The position numbers and the translations under genes are program-made. Under the pieces are notes generated by a model. It made no database searches and had not been told where the DNA came from. It saw only the letters and a list, made by a program, of their open reading frames with translations. Shown piece by piece: positions 33,438 through 46,365 of a stretch of DNA of 64,000 nt; the first letter of the stretch is position 1; each line of letters begins with the position of its first letter. Source of the DNA: Bradyrhizobium sediminis (GTDB taxonomy: Bacteria; Pseudomonadota; Alphaproteobacteria; Rhizobiales; Xanthobacteraceae); the NCBI RefSeq assembly GCF_018736105.1, contig NZ_CP076135.1:2974001-3038000 (forward strand). The letters are read 5' to 3'.

Positions 33438-33859
33438 GCTCTCTGCTCTGCGGGTTTGAGTGGGGTTTTCTTACGGTATCTGAATGGAACCGCGAAGGGC
33501 CGGCCGGCTACGGCGCCGCCCAGTCCTTCGGTAAATGGCAATGGCGTGCAGCGTTGCAACGCCTCCATGACGGCGATGCGGTACGCCAGACGGTCCTTGT
33601 CGGTGGCGTTTGCCGATTCATAGGTAATCCTGGGGTGACCGAGGATGGCGCCCTCGCGGTTGAAGCTGACGATCACCGTGATGTCGATCGGATTGGCGCG
33701 CGAGGCCGGCGGCGGTTTCCAGCAGGAATGCAGCCTTGCAAACACGTCCCTGATGGTGTCGAGCCGCTCTGGCCGGCCTTGCGCCGGGGCGGTCGACAGC
33801 GGCAGCAGCAGGAGCAGCGCGGCAAACCAGAGAACCGGCTTGCTGCGCGGCGGCGCCAT
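33413..33859 (-). CDS. Secreted TonB/TolA C-terminal-like small protein
   Basis: 148 residues. A signal peptide (VLWFAALLLLLPLSTAPA) is followed by a single domain of about 110 residues with the TolA/TonB C-terminal arrangement: HSCWKPPPAS, then IDITVIVSFNREGAILG and a second cysteine in LQRCTPLPF. No transmembrane anchor or Pro-rich spanner is present, so it is a free periplasmic domain. It lies three bases after one cyclophilin and overlaps the next, so it belongs to their operon. Confidence 0.7.
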   Translation of the reverse strand: MAPPRSKPVLWFAALLLLLPLSTAPAQGRPERLDTIRDVFARLHSCWKPPPASRANPIDITVIVSFNREGAILGHPRITYESANATDKDRLAYRIAVMEALQRCTPLPFTEGLGGAVAGRPFAVPFRYRKKTPLKPAEQRAWLTPKIL

Positions 33860-33862
33860 GGT

Positions 33863-34426
33863 TCACTTGATGTCGGATGCGACCTGCACCTTCACCATCT
33901 TGTCGGGGTCGGTGACCGCGCCGCTGCTCGAGCCCGGCGGCGCCTTCTTGAGCTTGTCAACCACGTCCATTCCCGAAACCACTTCGCCGATCACGGTGTA
34001 CTGGCCGTTGAGACCGGAGCCATCGGCAAACATGATGAAGAATTGCGAGTTCGCGGTATCGACGCTGTCGCCGCGCCGCGCCATGCCGACGATGCCGCGC
34101 GTGAACGGCACCTTGGAAAATTCCTGTTTCAGGTTGGGGTATTTCGAACCGCCGGTGCCGTTGAAATTCTGGCCGTCGCCGGTCTGCGCCATGAAGCCAT
34201 CCATCACGCGGTGGAACGGCACGTTGTTGTAATAGCCTTCTCGCGCAAGCTGCTTGATCCGCTCGGCATGCTGCGGAGCGAGGTCAGTGCGCAGCTTGAT
34301 GACGATGCGGCCCTTGGTGGTATCGATGACAACGGCATTTGCCTTGTCGAGATTGGCGGGCAGCGGTTGCGCGACCGCGGGGGCCGCAAGGATCAGCGCG
34401 GCGATCAGGCCAAGAATTCGGATCAT
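33863..34426 (-). CDS. Peptidyl-prolyl cis-trans isomerase, cyclophilin type (periplasmic)
   Basis: 187 residues; GGAG precedes the ATG. A signal peptide (MIRILGLIAALILAAPAVAQ) marks export. The cyclophilin domain has PFHRVMDGFMAQTGDGQNFN, VGMARRGDSVDTANSQFFIM and LNGQYTVIGEV. This is the periplasmic partner of the cytoplasmic ppiB two genes downstream. Family members assist outer-membrane and periplasmic protein folding. Confidence 0.93.
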   Translation of the reverse strand: MIRILGLIAALILAAPAVAQPLPANLDKANAVVIDTTKGRIVIKLRTDLAPQHAERIKQLAREGYYNNVPFHRVMDGFMAQTGDGQNFNGTGGSKYPNLKQEFSKVPFTRGIVGMARRGDSVDTANSQFFIMFADGSGLNGQYTVIGEVVSGMDVVDKLKKAPPGSSSGAVTDPDKMVKVQVASDIK

Positions 34427-34452
34427 GAAAACTCCGGATCAGAGAAAGCGGG

Positions 34453-34950
34453 TCAGGTGGCGAATTTAGTCTTGAGGCCGGCCGCGACCGCCGGCGGGAC
34501 GAACGCCGAGACGTCGCCCCCCATGGCTGCGATTTGGCGCACCAGTGTGGCGGTGATCGGGCGGACCGCCACCGAGGCCGGAACGAATACCGTCTGCACC
34601 CCGGGCGCCATGGTCTCGTTCATGCCCGCGATCTGCATCTCGTAGTCGAGGTCGGTGCCGTCGCGCAGGCCCCGAATCATGATCGCCGCCCCGGTTTTCT
34701 GCGCCGCCGTGATGGTGAGGTTGTCATAGGTGGTGCAGTCGAACGCGCAGCCGGCCTTTCGGGCCACCGGCTCGAATACCGCCCGGACCATGTTCAGGCG
34801 CTCCTCGATCGAAAACAGCGGCTTTTTGCCGGGATGGACGCCGATCGCGACGATCAGGCGGTCGCACAGCCCGACGGCGTGGCTAACCACGTCCAGGTGG
34901 CCATTGGTAACGGGGTCGAATGAGCCGGGATACAGTGCAATGCGGGGCAT
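34453..34950 (-). CDS. coaD: Phosphopantetheine adenylyltransferase
   Basis: 165 residues, exactly family size. The nucleotidyltransferase motif [16 protein letters not shown] and the second motif around [12 protein letters not shown] (usual form S-S-T-x-V-R) are present, together with [14 protein letters not shown]. It makes dephospho-CoA in the fourth step of CoA synthesis. Lies 26 bp ahead of the periplasmic cyclophilin in the operon-like series. Confidence 0.95.
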   Translation of the reverse strand: MPRIALYPGSFDPVTNGHLDVVSHAVGLCDRLIVAIGVHPGKKPLFSIEERLNMVRAVFEPVARKAGCAFDCTTYDNLTITAAQKTGAAIMIRGLRDGTDLDYEMQIAGMNETMAPGVQTVFVPASVAVRPITATLVRQIAAMGGDVSAFVPPAVAAGLKTKFAT

Positions 34951-35222
34951 AAACCCCGTCTACCCCGCCCCGGGCGACCGGGCAAGCCGGGCGGTTCCCC
35001 ACGGATGCGGGTTCTATTTCAGGTCGGCCACCGAACCACCCCCGCCGTCGCGGCGTCTCATTGGGCGGGCCGGCAATGTTTCGTCCCCGGACGGGCCACG
35101 AAACAAAACTCCGGCCGGACGAAACCATTTTCGATAGCCGCGAAGACGTCCGGAAACCGGCGCTGGCTATCCATTAACCAACGAAACGGCGGGCCAAGAA
35201 GGCCCAATGACAGGGGACCGTC

Positions 35223-35480
35223 ATGATCAAGGCATTTTCAGCCATCGCTATCGCTGCGCTTATTGCAGCAGGACTGACCGTTCTGCCCGGCTTTGCCCCG
35301 CAGGTCGAAGCCAGCGTGCCGCAAGCCCTCGCCAAGGGCGACCGCCTCGACATCCGCCCGGTCGGCGCCAGCTGCTCGCAGCAGGCCTGGCCGAATTTCG
35401 AGGCCTCCTGCCTGCGCGTCGCCGGCAAGAAGACCGTGATCCGGGAAGCCCGGCTGGTCACCGCCGACCGCACGCCATAA
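35223..35480 (+). CDS. Small secreted protein inserted between gyrA and coaD
   Basis: 85 residues with AGGGGA before the ATG. A signal peptide (MIKAFSAIAIAALIAAGLTV) ends near EASVP. The mature 50 residues hold RPVGASCSQQAWPNFEASCL with two cysteines and a basic tail. Small periplasmic proteins with the C-x-Q-x-W-P-N pattern recur in this lineage, but no function is known to me. Opposite in direction to its neighbours and followed by a strong terminator. Confidence 0.65.
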   Translation: MIKAFSAIAIAALIAAGLTVLPGFAPQVEASVPQALAKGDRLDIRPVGASCSQQAWPNFEASCLRVAGKKTVIREARLVTADRTP

Positions 35481-35524
35481 CGGCGCCGCCCATACCGATT
35501 TAGTCTGCCAGGTTGCTCTGGATT

Positions 35525-35554
35525 GAGACCCTCGGGATGCCCCCCGAGGGTCTC
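35525..35554. terminator. Strong terminator-like hairpin
   Basis: GAGACCCTCGGG (35525-35536) pairs perfectly with CCCGAGGGTCTC (35543-35554), then ATTGATT. It follows the small secreted gene and faces the end of gyrA. Confidence 0.7.
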
Positions 35555-35567
35555 ATTGATTCTGGCG

Positions 35568-35633
35568 AGGCGAATGGCGAGTAGCGAATTGGAATGCCAC
35601 TCGCTATTCGCCATTCGCTCAATCGCCACTCGC
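35568..35633. repeat. Palindrome overlapping the gyrA stop codon
   Basis: GCGAATGGCGAGTAGCGAAT and CTATTCGCCATTCGC are near-perfect inverted copies. The right arm runs into the last codons of gyrA, so the repeat supplies part of the C-terminus and the stop at 35619-35621. Confidence 0.6.
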
Positions 35634-38351
35634 GCTGCCATTACCGTTCTCGGCGTCCTCGCCGATGTGCTCGACCGACACCACATGCTCGTCCTCGGCG
35701 GTGTCGAACACGATGACGCCCTGGGTCGAGCGGCCCGCGATCCGGATGCCCTCGACCGGGCAGCGGATCAGCTGGCCCTTGTCGGTCACCAGCATGATCT
35801 GGTCGCCATCCTCGACCGGGAACGAGGCCACCAGCTTGCCGTTGCGGTTGTTGACCGACATCGCGACGATGCCTTTGCCGCCGCGGCCGGTGGTCCGGTA
35901 TTCGTAGGACGAGGTGCGCTTGCCGTATCCATTGACCGACACCGTGAGCACCACCTGCTCCTGCGCCGACATCTCGACATAACGCTCGGAACTGAGCTGG
36001 ATGGCGCCCGAGGTTTCCTCGGTGTCGGTTTCCGCGCCCTCTTCGGCCACAGCTTCGCCCGCCACGGCGCGGCGCATCTTCAGATAGGCCGACCGGTCGT
36101 CCGACGTCGCCTCGACATGCCTGAGGATCGAGAGCGAAATCAGCCTGTCGCCCCCGGACAGCGCGATGCCGCGAACACCCATCGAGGTGCGGCCGGAAAA
36201 CACCCGCACGTCGGTGACGGGAAAGCGGATGCACTGGCCGCCGGCGGCGGTAAGCAGCACGTCGTCGCGTTCGGTGCAGATCTGCACGTCGACGATCGCC
36301 TCGTCGTCGTCGAGCTTCATGGCGATGATGCCGGAACGCCTGACGTCGACGAAATCCGACAGCTTGTTGCGCCGGACATTGCCGCCGGTGGTGGCGAACA
36401 TCACGTCGAGATTGCCCCAGGAGGATTCATCCTCGGGCAACGGCATGATGGTGGTGATGCGCTCGCCCTGCTCCAGCGGCAGGATGTTGATCATCGCCTT
36501 GCCGCGCGCGTTCGGCGCCGCCATCGGCAGCCGCCAGACCTTTTCCTTGTAGACCTGTCCGCGCGACGAGAAGAACAGCACCGGCGTATGGGTCGAGGCC
36601 ACGAACAGCCTCGAAACGAAATCCTCGTCGCGGGTCTGCATCCCCGCGCGGCCCTTGCCGCCGCGGCGCTGGGCCCGATAGGCCGACAGCGGCACGCGCT
36701 TGACGTAGCCGGCATGCGAGACCGTGACCACCATGTCCTCGCGCTGGATCAGGTCCTCGTCCTCGACCTCGCCTTCCTGCTCGACGATGACGGTCTTGCG
36801 CGGGGTCGCGAATTCCGACTTCACATCGGCCAGTTCGGTCTTGATGATGGCCTGGACCCGGGCCCGCGACCGCAGGATCTCGAGGTAATCGGCGATTTCC
36901 ACCGCCAGCTTGTCCAGCTCTTCGGAAATCTCCTCGCGCCCGAGCGCGGTGAGCCGCTGCAGCCGCAGGTCGAGAATGGCCTTGGCCTGCTCCATCGACA
37001 GCCGCGCGGTGCCGTCGGCGTTGAGCCGGTGGCGCGGATCGTCAATCAGCGTGATCATCGCCGCGACGTCCTTGGCCGCCCAGTCGCGCGACATCAGGGT
37101 GTCGCGCGCGGTGTTGGGATCGGGCGAAGTCCGGATGACGCGGATGATCTCGTCGATATTGGCCACCGCGATCGCAAGGCCGACCAGGATATGGGCGCGG
37201 TCGCGGGCCTTGTTGAGCAGGAACTTGGTACGGCGCGTGACCACCTGTTCGCGGAAGGCGATGAACAGCGTCAAGAGATCCTTGAGGTTCATCAACAGCG
37301 GGCGGCCGGCGTCGAGCGCCACCATGTTGGCGCCGAAATTGGTCTGCAGCGGCGTGAACCGGTAGAGCTGGTTCAGCACCACGTCGGGCATCGCGTCGCG
37401 CTTCAGCTCGACGACGACGCGGAAACCGTCGCGGTCGGATTCGTCGCGCAGGTCGGAGATGCCCTCGATCTTCTTCTCGCGCACCAGTTCGGCGATGCGC
37501 TCGACCATGGTGGCCTTGTTCACCTGGTAGGGAATTTCCGAGATGATGATCGCTTCGCGGTCCTTGCGGATGGTGTCGATCGAAACCTTGCCGCGCATCA
37601 CGATCGAGCCGCGGCCGAGGTGATAGGCGGAGCGGATGCCCTGGCGACCGAGGATGATGCCGCCGGTCGGGAAATCAGGACCCGGAACGATGTTGATGAG
37701 TTCGTCGATGGTGAGCGCGGGATTTTCGATCAGCGCCACGCAGGCGTCGATCACTTCGCCGAGATTGTGCGGCGGGATATTGGTCGCCATGCCGACCGCG
37801 ATGCCGCCGGCGCCGTTGACCAGCAGGTTCGGGAACTTGGCCGGCAGGACCGACGGTTCCTTCTCCGAATTGTCGTAGTTGGCCTGGTAATCGACGGTGT
37901 CCTTGTCGATGTCGTCGAGCAGCGACTGCGCGATCTTGGTCAGGCGGGATTCGGTGTACCGCATCGCGGCGGCCATATCGCCATCGACCGAACCGAAATT
38001 GCCCTGGCCGTCGATCAGCGGCACGCGCATGGAGAATTCCTGCGCCATGCGGACCATCGCGTCGTAGACCGACTGGTCGCCGTGCGGATGGTATTTACCG
38101 ATGACGTCGCCGACGGTGCGCGCCGACTTGCGATACGGCTTGTTCCATTCGAAGCCGTTCTCGTACATCGCGAAGAGAATGCGGCGATGCACCGGCTTCA
38201 GGCCGTCGCGCGCATCGGGCAGCGCACGCGCCACGATCACGCTCATGGCGTAATCGAGGTAGGAGCGCTTCATCTCGTCGAGGATGGATACGGGACGAAT
38301 ATCCGAAGGCGCCGGCGGCTCGCCGGGCTTCGTATCTTCAGGGTCAGACAA
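35619..38351 (-). CDS. gyrA: DNA gyrase subunit A
   Basis: 910 residues. Start codon is TTG ([10 protein letters not shown]). Topoisomerase IIA breakage-reunion domain: [18 protein letters not shown], the quinolone pocket [17 protein letters not shown], and the catalytic Tyr in [12 protein letters not shown]. The C-terminal half has the beta-pinwheel with GyrA-box-like RGGKGRAGM and TGRGGKGIV motifs. The residue equal to E. coli Ser83 is Gln. The tail is acidic ([10 protein letters not shown]). Introduces negative supercoils together with GyrB (not in the window). Confidence 0.96.
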   Translation of the reverse strand: MSDPEDTKPGEPPAPSDIRPVSILDEMKRSYLDYAMSVIVARALPDARDGLKPVHRRILFAMYENGFEWNKPYRKSARTVGDVIGKYHPHGDQSVYDAMVRMAQEFSMRVPLIDGQGNFGSVDGDMAAAMRYTESRLTKIAQSLLDDIDKDTVDYQANYDNSEKEPSVLPAKFPNLLVNGAGGIAVGMATNIPPHNLGEVIDACVALIENPALTIDELINIVPGPDFPTGGIILGRQGIRSAYHLGRGSIVMRGKVSIDTIRKDREAIIISEIPYQVNKATMVERIAELVREKKIEGISDLRDESDRDGFRVVVELKRDAMPDVVLNQLYRFTPLQTNFGANMVALDAGRPLLMNLKDLLTLFIAFREQVVTRRTKFLLNKARDRAHILVGLAIAVANIDEIIRVIRTSPDPNTARDTLMSRDWAAKDVAAMITLIDDPRHRLNADGTARLSMEQAKAILDLRLQRLTALGREEISEELDKLAVEIADYLEILRSRARVQAIIKTELADVKSEFATPRKTVIVEQEGEVEDEDLIQREDMVVTVSHAGYVKRVPLSAYRAQRRGGKGRAGMQTRDEDFVSRLFVASTHTPVLFFSSRGQVYKEKVWRLPMAAPNARGKAMINILPLEQGERITTIMPLPEDESSWGNLDVMFATTGGNVRRNKLSDFVDVRRSGIIAMKLDDDEAIVDVQICTERDDVLLTAAGGQCIRFPVTDVRVFSGRTSMGVRGIALSGGDRLISLSILRHVEATSDDRSAYLKMRRAVAGEAVAEEGAETDTEETSGAIQLSSERYVEMSAQEQVVLTVSVNGYGKRTSSYEYRTTGRGGKGIVAMSVNNRNGKLVASFPVEDGDQIMLVTDKGQLIRCPVEGIRIAGRSTQGVIVFDTAEDEHVVSVEHIGEDAENGNGSASGD

Positions 38352-38554
38352 AGGGGAAATCCGGTCAGTTTTGGCTTCGAATCATATAGCAGTTCAAACG
38401 CCTTCAAACCACCCTTAAGTGGTTTACGCCAGAGGTTTTTCCCTTTGTTTTTTCATGGACTTATGGCACCAGCGCGGGGCCCCGCCGGGCCCGAGAATCC
38501 AGCTCCCAAACCGGCCGAAAGCCGCAAGGCGCCCCACTCCCCCTGGCGGGCTCC

Positions 38555-38953
38555 CTATGAGCCGAAAAGGACGTCGTGCATGATCCGTCCGGGCACCAGC
38601 GTGAACAGCCCGGCGAGCAGCAGCGCACCGGCAAAGATCCATGTCATCGCGATCCGGTGAGCGCGGACGCGGTGGGCGCGGGCCGCCAGCACGGCGGCCA
38701 CCAGCATGATCGGCGTGACCACCGACAGCAGGTGAATCGGGCTCCACGGTCCCCACATCTTGATGCCGTGGATCAGAAACGAGGATCCGCTGATCACCAG
38801 CATCAGCACCACCCAGATCCAGCCCAGCGTCCGGTGCGGCAGCGTGCCTTTCGGCGCAGCCAATTGGACCGCGCCGAGGGCAAAGGCCGCCATCGCGGCA
38901 AAGGCGTGAATCTGGACTTCGGGAGCAGCATTCAACAGCGGTGCGAGCGACAT
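38555..38953 (-). CDS. DUF2306-like membrane protein
   Basis: 132 residues from MSLAPLLNAAPEVQIHAFAA, with GAGG before this ATG; another in-frame start at 38974 lacks one. Four hydrophobic helices: near 16-36, 47-67 (WIWVVLMLVISGSSFLIHGI), 78-97 and 106-128. His residues (QIHAF, IHGI, AHRI) line the helices as in DUF2306 and related cytochrome-like small membrane proteins. Function unknown. Confidence 0.7.
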   Translation of the reverse strand: MSLAPLLNAAPEVQIHAFAAMAAFALGAVQLAAPKGTLPHRTLGWIWVVLMLVISGSSFLIHGIKMWGPWSPIHLLSVVTPIMLVAAVLAARAHRVRAHRIAMTWIFAGALLLAGLFTLVPGRIMHDVLFGS

Positions 38954-39116
38954 TCGGGACACCTCAGAGGCCATCTGAAACCACGCGTCATGGCCGGAAG
39001 ATCAATGTAAGGAGTATTTACATCTATCTTTCCAATGTCAAGATCAATCGCCGCACGGTTCCGCCCTCTCCGCGCCGCCGGCGAAGGCCGCCTGCCGGCG
39101 ACCCTCGCCGGAGCCG

Positions 39117-39611
39117 TCAGAACGGAATATCGTCGTCCATGTCGCTGTTGCGCGCGCCGGCCGCCGCAACCGCGCGCCGGGGCGCGGCGCTCGAGGGCCC
39201 GCTGGAGCCGAAATCGCTGCCGGAATCATCGGAGCCGAAATTGCCGCCCCCGCCGCCGCTGCGGCCGTCGAGCATGGTCAGGTTCGAATTGAAGCCCTGC
39301 AGCACCACCTCGGTGGAGTACTTCTCGACACCGCTCTGGTCGGTCCATTTGCGCGTCTGCAGCTGGCCCTCGATGTAAACCTTGGCGCCCTTCTTCAGAT
39401 ACTGCTCGGCGACCTTGCAAAGGCCCTCGTTGAAAATCACCACCCGGTGCCACTCGGTCTTTTCCTTGCGCTCGCCGGTGGCCTTGTCGCGCCAGCTTTC
39501 GGAGGTCGCCACGCTCAGATTGGCGATCGGCCGCCCGTCCTGGGTCCGCCGGATTTCCGGATCCTTGCCGAGGTTACCGACCAGAATCACCTTGTTCACG
39601 CTTCCCGCCAT
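39117..39611 (-). CDS. ssb: Single-stranded DNA-binding protein
   Basis: 164 residues from [26 protein letters not shown] lies before this ATG, and the 34 residues upstream in frame are not SSB-like. OB-fold (1-110) with [19 protein letters not shown] and [20 protein letters not shown]; a Gly/Ser-rich linker; and the acidic tip MDDDIPF that binds partner proteins. It divides from the porin and uvrA to the right. A single DnaA-box-like sequence lies upstream. Confidence 0.96.
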   Translation of the reverse strand: MAGSVNKVILVGNLGKDPEIRRTQDGRPIANLSVATSESWRDKATGERKEKTEWHRVVIFNEGLCKVAEQYLKKGAKVYIEGQLQTRKWTDQSGVEKYSTEVVLQGFNSNLTMLDGRSGGGGGNFGSDDSGSDFGSSGPSSAAPRRAVAAAGARNSDMDDDIPF

Positions 39612-39766
39612 CGCCGCTCTCCACTCTTCGAATCCACTGGCAAAACCACAAGCCCCGCCCGATCCGGACGCCGGCTGAGCCGCCGCCGCGCCTTCGAGAT
39701 CTCTCGGGGCCACATTGGGGACGACCCTATACGCTCACCGGTCCCGCGAGCCCGGCGATCCCCGGT

Positions 39767-39775
39767 TATCCACAT
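39767..39775. promoter_or_regulatory. DnaA-box-like site upstream of ssb
   Basis: TTATCCACA, a perfect consensus DnaA box, lies 156 bp ahead of the ssb start. A single box can regulate transcription but can also occur by chance (about one in a 64-kb GC-rich window is plausible). Confidence 0.3.
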
Positions 39776-40088
39776 TATAGCATTCCCGGATCGCGCGTTC
39801 CAGTTTTGTTCTTGTGCTGCAGAGCACAAACCATACTCTACTCTGGCGGCGCCATCAGCACCGGCAGCGGTCGCAGTTACCTTGGGTTCCCTGCCGGCTC
39901 CGGAATTCGGTAAACAAATCACTAACTTGCCACAATTCACTTCGCTGGCGAGTGTTGCATTTGGGAGACGGCTTTTTGCGCGGAATCGGGTATAGGTATG
40001 CAGGAACTTAGATCGCTTGGGCGCTCGCACCGATTATTCAAAACCGCTTCGGGACCAAAGTTAGCGGATCAAAACTGGAGAGACTACG
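39776..40088. other. Intergenic region upstream of the porin gene
   Basis: No gene is supported here. The inverted words TTGTGCTGCAGAGCACAA (39814-39831) form a 9-bp perfect half-palindrome (TTGTGCTGC/GCAGAGCACAA-like), a possible operator or start of a 5' leader. The leader of the porin is probably within the last 100 bases. Confidence 0.35.
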
Positions 40089-40844
40089 ATGAAGAAGATT
40101 TTGCTGGGTACTGTTGGTCTGGTGGCGCTGAGCCTGTCGGCTCCGGCATCGGCCGCCGATCTCGCTGCCCGCCCCTACGCCAAGGCCCCCCCGATGATCG
40201 CCGCAGTCTATGACTGGAGCGGCTTCTACATCGGCGTCAACGGCGGCGGCGCTTGGAGCCACAAGTGCTGGGATTTCTCCGGCCAGGCCACTGCGCGCCT
40301 TGCCACCAACGTCGCGGAAGGCTGCCATGATGCAACCGGCGGCACCGTCGGCGGACAGATCGGCTATCGCTGGCAGGCTGCTTCCTGGGTGTTCGGCCTG
40401 GAAGCGCAGGGCAACTGGGCTGACCTGACTGGCTCCAATGTCAGCCTCGTGTTCCCCACCATCACCAACAAGACCAAGGTCGAAGCGTTCGGTCTCTTCA
40501 CCGGCCAGGTCGGCTACGCCTTCAGCAACGCCCTGCTCTACGTCAAGGGCGGCGCCGCTGTCGTCAGCGACAAGTACAGCTACGGTTTGACCGGCGGCGC
40601 CGTGAACGGCACCGCTTCCGAGACCCGCTGGGGTGGCGTGGTCGGCGTCGGCTTCGAGTACGGCTTCGCTCCGAACTGGTCGGTCGGCATCGAGTACGAT
40701 CACGCCTTCATGGGCGGTCGTGACATCACCTTCAACCAGATCACCCCGGTTGCTTCGCCGGTCGACCGCATCGGTCAGGACCTGGATATCGTCACCGCCC
40801 GCATCAACTACCGTTGGGGTGGCCCGGTCGTCGCGAAGTACTGA
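40089..40844 (+). CDS. Omp25/31-type outer membrane beta-barrel protein
   Basis: 251 residues. A signal peptide (MKKILLGTVGLVALSLSAPA) ends SAADL. The start of the mature barrel, VYDWSGFYIGVNGGGAWSH, is the signature of the Omp25/Omp31/RopB porin-like family. Eight strands can be drawn, with alternating aromatics (WVFGLEAQGNWADL, FGLFTGQVGYAFS), and the final strand ITARINYRWGG ends near the aromatic C-terminal Tyr. An abundant surface protein in rhizobia, probably maintaining the outer membrane. It is followed by a strong terminator and appears monocistronic. Confidence 0.92.
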   Translation: MKKILLGTVGLVALSLSAPASAADLAARPYAKAPPMIAAVYDWSGFYIGVNGGGAWSHKCWDFSGQATARLATNVAEGCHDATGGTVGGQIGYRWQAASWVFGLEAQGNWADLTGSNVSLVFPTITNKTKVEAFGLFTGQVGYAFSNALLYVKGGAAVVSDKYSYGLTGGAVNGTASETRWGGVVGVGFEYGFAPNWSVGIEYDHAFMGGRDITFNQITPVASPVDRIGQDLDIVTARINYRWGGPVVAKY

Positions 40845-40874
40845 TCTTCTCGACCGCTTCCCGATTGAGCTACG

Positions 40875-40902
40875 AAAGGCCGGCCTCGCGCCGGCCTTTT
40901 TG
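40875..40902 (+). terminator. Terminator of the porin gene
   Basis: AAAGGCCGGC (40875-40884) pairs with GCCGGCCTTT (40890-40899) around CTCGC, followed by TTTTT. Confidence 0.85.
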
Positions 40903-41108
40903 TTGGCGGGACGCTGCTTGTTTGCGGGACGCTGCCAGCTGCTGCCATTGCGGTTGATTGCAAAACTATCCGTTGATGGCCTGCACGGAACACTGGAAAT
41001 CGCTGCGCGTTCTTCCTATGTTCCGAACTCACCCATTGGCGTCCGATCCCCGGCTTCCGGAAGATGCGCGCCTGAACGCGGCGCGATCAACGCGCCTGGG
41101 AATCCGAT

Positions 41109-44204
<3,096 letters not shown>

Positions 44205-44229
44205 GCTGGTAGCGATACTTTGCGCCGCG

Positions 44230-45010
44230 CTAGCTCCTCACCATGGTGTCACCCAGCAATTTGCGTTTTCTGTCGGGCGGCGGCTGCTGCTGGCTCAATG
44301 ACTTGATATGTTGCCAAGCGCGGGGAAATTCCTTGCGCGCTTCCGCCTTTTCCCATTCCGACAATTTCCATGTCTTCGGCGGCGTTACATTCTCACCGAA
44401 GTTGCTTAGCCACACCACCGCTATATGGAACGGGGTGACGCGGTGCGCGCCGCAATTGCCCTGCCGGTTCCACAACCCAGCCGCAATCGGGCCGTCGACT
44501 CCGCTGCTGATGATTTCCGCGGCGAGCGCCTGTTCGCGAACCTGTCCATAGTCGACCAGCGTTTTGATGACTTCTGCAAGGATGAGTGCGGATTCGTCGA
44601 ACTCGATCGGCTTCGATCCATCCTTGCCGTTCACGTCGTCGAAACGCACCACGTCGTTGTATTTTGCGGGCTCTTGGTCGACGTAGCAGTTGCGACCGTA
44701 AAAAAATCCAGTCATGTACGATATAGGCCGGGCCAAAACCCCAGGGCGAAAGGCCGTTGAAAATCTGGGCGATGCGCGGAATTGAACCGCCATCGGTGTA
44801 CATCAAGCCAGGAGCGATCACGCGTCCGGTCGATGCCGTCTCGAACGCGAAATTCTTTCCCTCACCGCCCGGCACGTAAACGAACTTATCCGCGCCGACC
44901 CACATGGTGACGACAGAACCGCCGATCCTGCCGGTCTTAGCGATCAGGTACGGCGAGACGCATCCCGCAAGCGTCAGCGACGCCGCGACAACAAACCCCA
45001 ACTTGCGCAT
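44230..45010 (-). pseudogene. Lipoprotein gene broken by a homopolymer frameshift
   Basis: MRKLGFVVAASLTLAGCVSP begins with a lipobox (LTLAGC). The frame continues through YTDGGSIPRIAQIFNGLSPW and IVHDWIF, a DUF1353-like pattern (GxSIP, then HDW). At a run of seven A on the plus strand (44700-44706) the frame breaks; one base fewer gives HDWIF followed by YGRNCYVDQEPAKYNDV and a second half that runs to 44230. The full protein would be about 259 residues. A homopolymer miscall is as likely as a true mutation. The gene faces the end of uvrA. Confidence 0.75.
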
Positions 45011-45144
45011 CGGACCCGCCCCGAGGTTGTATATTGTCTCTACGCTACTTGGCGGCATGTATACTCACAAGCCGCTAAATCGGGGCCGCGCGCATATACC
45101 CCGGAATTGTTGCCGAAATAGCGCGGGACGCAAAATCAGGGCGA

Positions 45145-45912
45145 TCACTCCTCCATCACTGCCTCCACAAACCCCGCCGGATCATCGCAGAACTCCCGCA
45201 TGACCTTGTAGTGATCCGTGTCCTTCACGGTCACCGGCTCCAGCCCGTCCTTGGTCAACCGCAGCAGCCGCGCATCGGGATAGGCCATCAGCATGGGCGA
45301 ATGCGTGGCCATGATGATCTGGCAATGGCCGGAATTTTCCATCCGCCGCATCAGCTTGAGAAACTCGATCTGGCGCGAGGGCGACAGCGCGGATTCCGGC
45401 TCATCGAAGATGAAGATGCCCTGACGCTGGCAGCGCTCTTCGAAGAAGCGCAGGAAGCCCTCGCCATGGGAATGGGAGAGGAAGTCGGGCGGCATACCGC
45501 CGCCGCCTCGGGCGGCCTCGTCGAGATATCTGGCGACCGAAAAGAAGCTCTCGGCGCGGAAGAACCAGCCGTTGGTGATCTTCGGCAGCCAGCTCGCGCG
45601 CAGCGCTTTCGAAAGCTGCCCGCCCATCTTCTCCAGCGCCATGGAATGATCGACCGGCCGGTAGCCCTTGCCGCCGCCGGCTTCGTCATATCCGGCGAGC
45701 ACGGCGATGCCTTCGAGAAAGGTGGATTTGCCGGTGCCGTTTTCGCCGACGATGATGGTGATGGCGCGATCGAAACTCAGCTCGAACTCATCGCCCAGGA
45801 ACGGCAGGCAGAACGGATAGGCCTCGCGGTCGGCGATGCGCGACGGCTCGAGCCAGACGCGCCTGAGATACGGCGCAGGCAGATTGATGTCGCGCTTTCG
45901 TTTCGAACTCAT
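45145..45912 (-). CDS. AAA-family ATPase (ABC-like, OLD/RecF type)
   Basis: 255 residues from MSSKRKRDINLPAPYLRRVW. Walker A VGENGTGKSTFLEGI, an ABC-type signature region SHSHGEGFLRFFEER, Walker B IFIFDEPESALSPSR, and an H-loop ATHSPMLMAYP. These are stand-alone RecF/SMC-like ATPases that lack long coiled coils; many accompany toxin or nuclease genes, but none lies here. The molecular role is unknown. Confidence 0.8.
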   Translation of the reverse strand: MSSKRKRDINLPAPYLRRVWLEPSRIADREAYPFCLPFLGDEFELSFDRAITIIVGENGTGKSTFLEGIAVLAGYDEAGGGKGYRPVDHSMALEKMGGQLSKALRASWLPKITNGWFFRAESFFSVARYLDEAARGGGGMPPDFLSHSHGEGFLRFFEERCQRQGIFIFDEPESALSPSRQIEFLKLMRRMENSGHCQIIMATHSPMLMAYPDARLLRLTKDGLEPVTVKDTDHYKVMREFCDDPAGFVEAVMEE

Positions 45913-46121
45913 GCCCCCGCTCCGCACCGCTCTGTTGAGACCTTAAGACGTCGCTTTCCTAATCTAGAACATAACAGGAACATGATACATATGGAAGTGC
46001 GGTCTTGGCCGGGTTTGTCCGCTCAAACCGCATCCGCCGGCCTGACCCGCATGGCGATCACGGCGCCCTTGTCCCGCTCGACTACGCCAATTTCGTACTG
46101 GCCCTGCAGGTCCGACCAAGA

Positions 46122-46301
46122 TGATTCACTTTCCGTCACGGCCGGGATTCGTCCCGGCCATCCACGTCTCACTTGCTAGACGCGGCTAAGACGTGGATGC
46201 CCGGCACGTCTAGCGCGAAGACGCGCTTCGCGCTTTTGGCCGGGCATGACGAGCTTTGCTTGAGATGCCTATTTCGTCGGCTACTTTTTCAGTCAGACTC
46301 T
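46122..46301. repeat. Long palindromic repeat, family B (copy 2)
   Basis: Reverse complement of the repeat at 27886-28112, with the same core and outer flanks (TTTCCGTCACGGCCGGGA; GCCGGGCATGACGAGCTT; TACTTTTTCAGTCAGACTCT) and scattered differences. Confidence 0.8.
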
Positions 46302-46365
46302 GAGGAGCCCGGCGAGGCGTAGCGAAGCCGGGCTCCTCCAGCGACAACGGCGAAGCCGTTGCGCG
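46302..46365. repeat. Perfect 12-bp palindrome plus family C fragment
   Basis: GAGGAGCCCGGC (46302-46313) and GCCGGGCTCCTC (46327-46338) form a perfect 12-bp stem. The following CAGCGACAACGGCGAAGCCG and TTGCGCGG match part of the element in the asd leader (26791-26818). Confidence 0.65.

Noticed and set aside
35523..38660. A 1045-codon plus-strand frame
   Set aside because: Antisense shadow of gyrA in high-GC DNA.
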